DNA from: Sanguinoderma infundibulare
Lineage: Eukaryota; Basidiomycota; Agaricomycetes; Polyporales; Polyporaceae
Assembly (NCBI GenBank): GCA_032821775.1
Contig: JAVLRN010000002.1
Coordinates: 3,906,001 to 3,970,000 of the forward strand
Direction: 5' to 3'
Length of the DNA stretch: 64,000 nucleotides
Numbering within the stretch: the first letter of the stretch is position 1; every line of letters begins with the position of its first letter. The notes below the pieces were generated by a model that was given only the letters and a program-made list of their open reading frames with translations, made no database searches and had not been told where the DNA came from. The position numbers and the translations under genes were made by a program. Below are positions 54,823 through 64,000 of this stretch, piece by piece.

Positions 54823-55760
54823 ATGGTCGCCCGTGATGTTTCGTACTTGAACGATGTTACTAAGGGAAATACCGAGCTCGACGGCTCGTTCAAACGAAAG
54901 CCGTCTTCGTTCAGGAATTTCATCCAGAAGGGAGGCCAGCTTCCCCCAGGAAGAGTACGAGTTCCCTCTCTTGTCTTTGCGTTTAAAGCGCGGTGTTGAC
55001 GCAGTCCCGTGTCGCAGGCCGTTGCCATCTCTATGTGTTTTATGCCTTCGTTCCTCATCTACGCCATGCAGATAACTGAGCGATTGCCGTCTGAAGAATG
55101 GGTGACCCGAAAGCTTGCTGTGCGGAAGTTGAGGGATCTCGATGGCTTCATCGGTGAGCAATCCATCCGCAATTGCCATCAAAGTACGTGCCCATCAAAC
55201 TCAACACGGTGCCACCATAGATGCCAGTGCCAACCTCTACCCCGAGCCGCTCCCCAAGGAGATCGACGAACTGATCGAGTGGGTGTTAGACACCGTCGGC
55301 AGTGCGTATCATGCCTATTTTCCTCTCCTATATACTTCAAGTTCCCTCTGAGTGTCTGACTATGCACGGGGCAGACAGCGAGTACGAACCCGGGTCGACA
55401 TAGCAGGGTACGAGGCGCGGTCGTCCCGCTCTTCGCCTTGTTCTAGCATCGCCCGAGAAGATCCTCCAGGGAAAGCACGACCTCGGCTCATCGAGGCAGA
55501 CGTGCAGCTGTTTATCACCATGGCCCGGTTGGACCCGGTATACATCGGACGGTTCAAGTGCAAAGGCCGCACGACCCGCGACGGGCACCCTGCAATCCAC
55601 TTGTACGTCGTAATTGTCATCTTTTGCCGTGGTTGATGTGCGAAGAGAGGGGAACTGAGCCCCGGAGGGGGCGTTAGGTGGATGCGAAAGCTGTGCTGGA
55701 GCGTCGTGTTCTCATCGACGTGCAACTTTGAGCATATCGAGACGCTGGTCTCACCCGTAC
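54823..55760 (+). pseudogene. Glutathione S-transferase pseudogene, right arm
   Basis: Exon 1 is preserved (MVARDVSYLNDV, ELDGSFKRKPSSFRNFIQKG), but the catalytic CPW segment is degraded, and the part of the gene from the start of exon 4 to the middle of exon 5 is deleted: the sequence passes from ATGCCAGTGCC straight to NLYPEPLPKEIDELIEW. Exon 6 remnants (VQLFITMARLDPVYIGRFKC) and exon 7 (WMRKLCW) follow; exon 8 is absent. The lost section includes much of the glutathione-binding thioredoxin fold, so no active enzyme could result. Confidence 0.82.
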
Positions 55761-56461
55761 GTTCGTTGCTGTGTCTCTGACGCTGCCTCCAGGGACGTTC
55801 TCTTTGACAAATGTTGAAATGAAACGGTTCTGATCTGCAATCGTGAAGTTCAGACCGTGGGGTGACCAACTCGGAAGATCGCTATGTGTATCCGAGTCAA
55901 AGCTGCCGGCCCCGTCACCCAGTGTCGCTTTGTGTTGGAAGAAGCTGTGCGGGATGTCGATGAAACGCTTTGGGGTAACCCAATCCCTGACCGCTGTGGG
56001 ACTGAGCGACGTTCCATACACGGGAAGGCGCCGTGGGCTAGTATGGTAGCGGAGCTCTCTCGTGCGTATTGAGTCCGAGCAGCACTCGCAACCAGCCACA
56101 TTACCCTACTCGACGGCCGCTGTTCAACCGCTCATGCACCGGTCGTGGAGGAGGCTTGGTGGGCAGTGGGCGACGCTCTGCACGCGTGACCCCGCGCACT
56201 GCTCCTCACCTTCGCATTGAACTGACCGCAGTGAACTCAACGTCAGAATTGGTTCTATATCGCCGCACATATCATGATATCAGCTGGTATCTAACGACTC
56301 CACTATAAGATTGGAACTCTATTATTTGTTTTCTGCCTGTGGCTCCGAACCAACCTTGAATTAGTATCTAGGCCGGATTCCAGATAAAACGCAGCGAAGG
56401 CCCTCGAGAGGATGCAAAACCCGCCCCGAGGAGTCGCTTTCGCACTAATCTCATATCATCC
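55761..56461. other. Duplicated flank between GST pseudogene and DUF6533 gene 3
   Basis: Inverted counterpart of 11525-12294. No gene is seen; long frames on both strands are shared with the left arm only because the DNA is duplicated. Confidence 0.5.
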
Positions 56462-58296
56462 ATGGCATCCCTGGATGGATCATCGGCCATTATCGCTAAC
56501 TATCAGAGCGTGTATGTCTTTTCCTCACTTACTCAGTACCCGTGTCCTGAAGTAGTGTTTGTAGGTTCGTCGAAAACTACTGTGAGATAGCGGCTGCTGG
56601 TGAGCTGCGACCTTGTTTCTTAGTTGATGGAAGAACAATGTTATTCCCCTTTCTAACTTTGCACTCTTTAGCTCTCTTCATGTATGAATTCGCCATGACC
56701 ATCGGCAAGGAAGTAGAATATTTCTGGATGAGTCGACAGACGGGCGCCACCGTCTTGTTCTTTTTGAACAGATACTTGAACCTGTCCTTGTACGCCTTCT
56801 ACTTGGTAAACATTCCCTCGCCACCTATCAAGGTATGTCGGTGTACTCAATCCCCAAACTCACTGATAAATCGTATTATTGCAGAGGTTTGTGATACCGT
56901 TGTCTCAAATACATATATACTTGATCACAAGCTTGACCAACTAACTACTTAGCTGTGCCGCTGCTACTGTCGCTCTCTTCATCCTCGTACGCTTGCCATA
57001 CGTTGCTTGGGCAGGTGCGCCTTCATAGTCCTAACACTTTGCAGTTATGTCCATTTGGTCCTCTCTAGCATTCTCTGCCATGCGTGTATTCGCATTATCC
57101 GGCCACTCCAAACGTTGCCGGGCACTCTCCCTTCTTGTCTTCGTCCTCTCGATTGCACCGCTTTGCATTAACCTCGCCAGTGGAGCACCTTTGTAGATGC
57201 AATTTTCTACTGATGGCGCAAATAGGCTAACCTCGCATACGGAATCACTGGGGAGAACCTGAGCCTGCTCGGGTGTACTTTGTTTGAAGCCACCCCGGAG
57301 TCAATATCAGCCCGGTGAGGACTTCAAGTTCTTATTTCTTCACTGGTTATCCCGGTAGTCTAATCGTCAGCCTAGATGTGCGTCATGTTTTCCAACTTGA
57401 AGGCATGGTTTTGTCGCTACAAGTGGTACTGACTGCAGGGTTGGTCCAGTCACAATCGCCTCCCGCACATCTTTGCTTGCGGCGGACTGCATTGTCATGG
57501 GCATCACGTGGTCAGCCCTATTTCGTGGGCGTGCTGGCTTGCGTCGCGCACGTCGTAACACATTCGCGGATGTGCTTCTTATGGATGGTGGGTCTTATGG
57601 CATGACAGCGTCCAAATGTCGGCTGATTTTGTGGGATACAGGCATGATCTACTTTCTGTCAGTAATATGTGTATCTCTAAATGAAGTAGAAGCCTTGACG
57701 TGAATCGGACCTCGCTAGCGTTCTGTTCATCCTGAATGCGATGCATCTTAGCTTCTCGTTGCTATCCGTAAGCAGCCCCCGTGTGGATATGCACGACAAG
57801 ACTGAAAATTCTGATTATAATATCATTCCAGGTTGCCCTATCTGCCTTCCAGGACACCAGCGTTGTCACATATTTCACGGACCCGTATGTAACGCGCAAC
57901 AATGTCAGATTGATATTTGAGATACTCACCTGGGCATTTCTCAGGTTGACGGCGATCCTGGTCCAGCGGTTCCTGCTGCACCTCCAATCGGTGAACCGCC
58001 GGACGGAGCTCGGCATCACGTCCTCGTCTGACCTCGAGGAAGGAACGTCTCGCCATAGCTCAATTGTCTTCAACAGGGCGGTCGGCTCGCTCGTCACTCA
58101 TCTCTTACCCGAAGACTACTGGCCGCAAAATGGTGAATACCCCCTTAACGGGGCGTCGAGCGACAAATTGGAGGAGGCTGGAACAGAGCCAATTGCAGGC
58201 TGCAGCGACGACGACGACGGTCCTGGAGCGCCTGTGAGCTCGTCCTCGCGACAGTCGAGTGGGTCAGAAACGCCAGCGGATGCACAGGGCTCGTAG
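56462..58296 (+). CDS. DUF6533 seven-helix membrane protein, copy 3
   Basis: Start MASLDGSSAIIANYQSV at 56462. Exon 3 holds EFAMTIGKEVEYFWMSRQT and LNRYLNLSLYAFYLV. A two-base exon AG (56885-56886) precedes an exon beginning at 56953 (CAAATVALFILVRLPYVAW). Then follow FSAMRVFALSGHSKRCRAL, ANLAYGITGENLSLLGC, ADCIVMGITWSALF, and the last exon VALSAFQDTSVVTYFTDPY to a Ser/Asp-rich tail ending QGS at 58296. It is the right-arm partner of copy 1. No clear lesion was found in the exons read. Function unknown. Confidence 0.7.
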
Positions 58297-58439
58297 CACA
58301 ACCACATCTTGTCACACGTGCCAGGAATGTATCCTGCTACCAAACACCACGAATGACATCTTTTCTTCATCGCCTCGACTTCCCACATAGCCCGGCGAAA
58401 CTCGCCGCGTGCGGCAGAGAGCCCTCCACCTGAGCGCCG

Positions 58440-58723
58440 CCACCGTTGCTCTAGCGCAGGTTTCTCAAGCTTGGACGGCGATCATGGTCCAACGCTTCCT
58501 TCTGCACCTCCAGTCGGTCAACCGCCAGAAGGTGGTCGGCATCATGTCCTCGTTTAAACCGGAGGACGGAGCGTCTCACGCGAGCTCCGTCGTCTTCGAC
58601 AGGGTCGTTGGCTAGCTCGCTACTCCGCTTACGCCCGAAGACTATTGGGATGGCGAGGATGAAGACGCGCCGAACGCTTCGGCCTCGGGCCATGGATCGG
58701 AGGAGGGGGCAGAGCCGATTTGA
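58440..58723 (+). pseudogene. DUF6533 3' exon fragment
   Basis: A copy of only the last exon: VQRFLLHLQSVNRQKVVGIM, SSVVFDRVVG, then TAG at 58613-58615 where relatives have Ser, and on in frame as LATPLTPEDYWDGE to a TGA at 58721. The tail resembles that of copy 1 (LATPLTPEDYWDGE) more than that of the adjacent copy 3 (LVTHLLPEDYWPQ). Confidence 0.75.
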
Positions 58724-60088
58724 GATCGCGGTTGAGGATGGCCAGCCACCTGTGGCCTCGACGTTTGTCCTGGGGACAGCCTAGTGGCTAAGTAATACAG
58801 GCGGAGGTACAAGGCTAGTAGATAAGCGCACTTTGGCTTGCGGTATATTTCCTACCGATAATTGCACAACGTCTTTCCATCCTCGTCTCCAGCGGGCGCC
58901 GGAGGGCGCCCAATCCCAAGCCCTCGCAGCGCCTTGCGCTCTGAACCTCGCCTCGTAGACCGCTGGGCCTAGCGGCGTCGCCGTACCTTGCGTCCGAGTC
59001 GGTTCCGACCCTCCTCGAATATCGCCACTCCTGAACTCCAAACATGATGGAACATGAGTCGCGAACGCCCGCCCTTCATGCGCTGGGCCACGACCCTCGA
59101 AATGGCCTTCCGGGCCTTGGCGGGAAGCCACCATCGTCAGTTCCCCACAATAACGATCAATGGCACAACTGTGACCTAGCAAAGGACGTCGTTCGCGGTG
59201 ATGTGGCAATGTTGGGTCTGGCGAAGCTCGACTTTGATATCTGCCACCACTTCGTTGTGCCCGATATATGCGTGCCGTACCGTTGCCCTGGAAGTTGGAA
59301 TGTCTCGGATCTGAAACTGCCCGTCGATCTCGAGCGACTTGGGGCGCTATGCTCCGTCACCGATGCTTCATAAAGATGGCCTTCTGCGTAGACGAAGACT
59401 CGCTCGCCCGCGCTGCGCTCACCGAGTACAGTACTCTGTAGCTTTCCCACGCGGCCCATTAGACATCATAATCGCTGAAAAAAACATACAAACGATCGCT
59501 TACTGGCACACATATATTGGCCCACACGTACGAAACACTCTCAGAGGGCTCGTTTGCGATATCGCGCCCATCTGTCGAGAGGTCTGTACTTGGACCTGTC
59601 AGCTACAATTCTGTGAATGCGGAGGGTCCATGCATTTACTCACCTCGGAAGCCTGAAGCTGCCAAGCCGAGCAAAACGTCGAAGAACGAGGAGACCGAGG
59701 CGGAGAATGGAACAGATTAAAATCTATACTCTTCGTAAAAACATTCAAATTCGACTTCTACATCCCGAGTGTAACCGTTATCTACCGACGTCAAGAGTGT
59801 TTTATCATGTTCGACTCGTGAGAGAATACGAGGAGGACATGGGGTGTAAGGTAAAAAGGACGTGAACGTGAGGGCCATGGGGGAATGGGACAGACAGCAC
59901 GATGGCAGAGCATAGACATCTACATCTACGAAGAGACAGAGACCCGATCCAAACCGACCCGCATACGAGCGATCAAACGAGATAGCATCCGAACATGCAA
60001 GGGGAGAGAGAAGAGAAGAGCTGCATCCAACAGCAGCGCCCCTCTATCCCTCCTTCCATTCATCCATCTACCTGTCCTCCCTCCCATC
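58724..60088. other. Unassigned region with protein-like frames
   Basis: Plus-strand pieces look coding but are unassigned: SRERPPFMRWATTLEMAF (about 59054), DICHHFVVPDICVPYRCPGS (about 59230), AFCVDEDSLARAALTEYSTL to a stop at 59442, and AKPSKTSKNEETEAENGTD to a stop at 59720. They lie in different frames and I could not connect them by convincing introns. It may be a decayed or heavily spliced gene. Confidence 0.3.
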
Positions 60089-62557
<2,469 letters not shown>

Positions 62558-64000
62558 TGTCGCGGTGCGGGATGGGAGGGTGAGTCAGTGACGGTTCGAG
62601 CGAGGCGATGAGGTATCGACGATGGGGGGTATTATATGAGTACAAGTAGCGTTCCAGAAGCGAGAAAAGCAGGAATGGTGCAAGAGGGGAACAGGGGAGA
62701 AATGGTACGAGAGCAAGAGACTGGGAGAGGGGTCGGAGCACGGCACACGATGAATTTATAGTATGAGGCGCCGCGGAGGACAGCAGATTGAGCTGGACCC
62801 CAGCTGAGGCCGAGCGAAAATGACCGCCCAGGACCGTCATCCTGGGAGCCGGCAGATCGTCATCACCACCTGGGCCTCTCCTGGGCACCGCTCGCTGATT
62901 TGCCCGCGATGGGAGCGAATGATATTTGCGCGAGACGGACGCCCGCATCGACGACGGCAGCCGCGGACGGACACAGCAACGGCCATGACGCCCGTAGTGA
63001 CAGGCACCGCTGCCATTCCACACACAAATCAGCCTCCGTTCCTTCTCCGTCCCACTGGCCACCATCCGCTCACGTTCGTGTTCGAATCACTGCACCATCC
63101 GCCGCTGCAACGGCCGCGCGGCAGTCTCTGACGAACCACAAATCATTCGGAATGCGCAGCTGCTTACCTTTTGCTGCCCGCGCTCTCACTGCGTTCATCC
63201 CAGCAATTTTCACGTGGCGCGGGCCTTTACGGGTCTAGGGGACAGTCTGGTGATCTAGAGGTGTAGGAGAATTACTAGGATAGTCTAGAACCGGTATGGA
63301 GTCGATCCTTGGGCCAGGAGTGGGCGGGGGGCGAGGGAACGTGAAAAGAGGGTCGGACGAACGCGGAAGGCGTTGGGGTTCTGCCGGACGTTGAGCAATT
63401 TAATAGGGCCACTATGACTCGAATCGTACGCTTGGCCCCCACCGTCGGTCGCATGATGTTGGGGACGTTTCAGCCTTCACGGAAGGGCGCGCACGCCATC
63501 TCATGGGGAGAAACGGAAGGGCGCGTTGGACGACGGCGAAAAGGACGAACCATTGACAGTGTGGAGCTCGAATCGTCCAACGTCTACCCAGGACCCCAAC
63601 CAGTGTCGGCACGCCGTGGAGCGTACCCGGCCGTCAGCTGGCCTCGACACGTTGGGGCAGGGCGAGATCGTGAAGAGCGCAATACAGTCGGCGCGCTGGC
63701 AGACCGGGCAGGCGACCGGAGCTCTCTCGTTCCCGCGCGCTGCGATAAGCGTGGTCCTATAGACCACCCATCGAGGTCCTCTCGACGTGTCTTGGCCTCC
63801 TCTCGCCGTGTCCTGACCGAACCCTGGTTACCCAACTTGTTCTCCACCCTGTCTCCACCTATCTTCCGCTTGTCGCCTCCAGAACCGTGGCCGTGTACTG
63901 GCCACATACACAGCGTGGTGCCTGGTGTCAGAATCACCTTTACCGATCTTCCCGGTCATCAAGCCCTCCTTGAAACATCCTGCGCTTGATTGGCCCGAGG
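62558..64000. other. Upstream of malic enzyme to right edge; no gene recognised
   Basis: The malic enzyme promoter lies here (a TATA-like tattatat on the plus strand near 62630). The rest has frames up to 191 codons on both strands (for example plus 63414-63989) without recognisable domains. I see nothing I can support. Confidence 0.35.

Overview
The window is nuclear DNA from a filamentous basidiomycete, most likely an agaricomycete and probably a polypore. The evidence is the gene structure (many 45-80 bp GT-AG introns, micro-exons), the expanded F-box/leucine-rich-repeat-type family, the DUF6533 seven-helix proteins, three genes of the basidiomycete 'macrofage activating glycoprotein' family, and a P450 of the ent-kaurene-oxidase/CYP512-like type. 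All exon joins were made by eye from splice signals and reading phase; no transcript data were available.

Layout. 0.8-9 kb: F-box gene, F-box remnant, secreted glycoprotein copy A (minus), then a decayed protoporphyrinogen oxidase (PPO, HEM14) copy followed by an intact F-box gene. 9.8-16.1 kb: DUF6533 gene (minus), 3' remnant of a glutathione S-transferase (GST), second decayed PPO copy, truncated F-box copy. 16.6-24 kb is ordinary housekeeping: P450 (minus), mitochondrial uS17m, prefoldin subunit 6 (minus), v-SNARE VTI1 and an intact Xi-class GST. 24.2-36.8 kb: F-box pseudogene, glycoprotein copy B (minus), OPT-family transporter (minus), an unrecognised ORF, GET5-like protein (minus), complex I subunit NDUFS5 and glycoprotein copy C. 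37.3-40.4 kb: two divergent F-box genes, one interrupted by an in-frame TGA. 40.7-47.7 kb: a full-length ABCC transporter (minus). 48.1-48.6 kb: a remnant of DNA primase small subunit. 49.9-58.7 kb: DUF6533 gene, the only intact PPO (minus), decayed GST, another DUF6533 gene and a DUF6533 tail fragment. 60.1-62.6 kb: malic enzyme (minus).

The most notable structure is duplication. About 9.8-15.0 kb and 51.85-58.2 kb are an inverted pair carrying the same order of DUF6533, GST remnant, 60-bp element and PPO. The left arm has lost about 1.2 kb at a GCTG microhomology and its PPO is dead, while the right-arm PPO is intact. A related unit (spacer, 60-bp element, PPO, F-box) at 5.0-8.9 kb is repeated in direct orientation at 12.5-16.1 kb. 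A ~60 bp element with TCGGAGAA-like inverted ends marks these units at four places. The DUF6533 paralogs share what appears to be a two-nucleotide internal exon.

No tRNA, rRNA, CRISPR array or autonomous transposon was recognised. The genes do not form a metabolic cluster; the common theme of the accessory part is local copying and decay of a few genes beside single-copy housekeeping genes.
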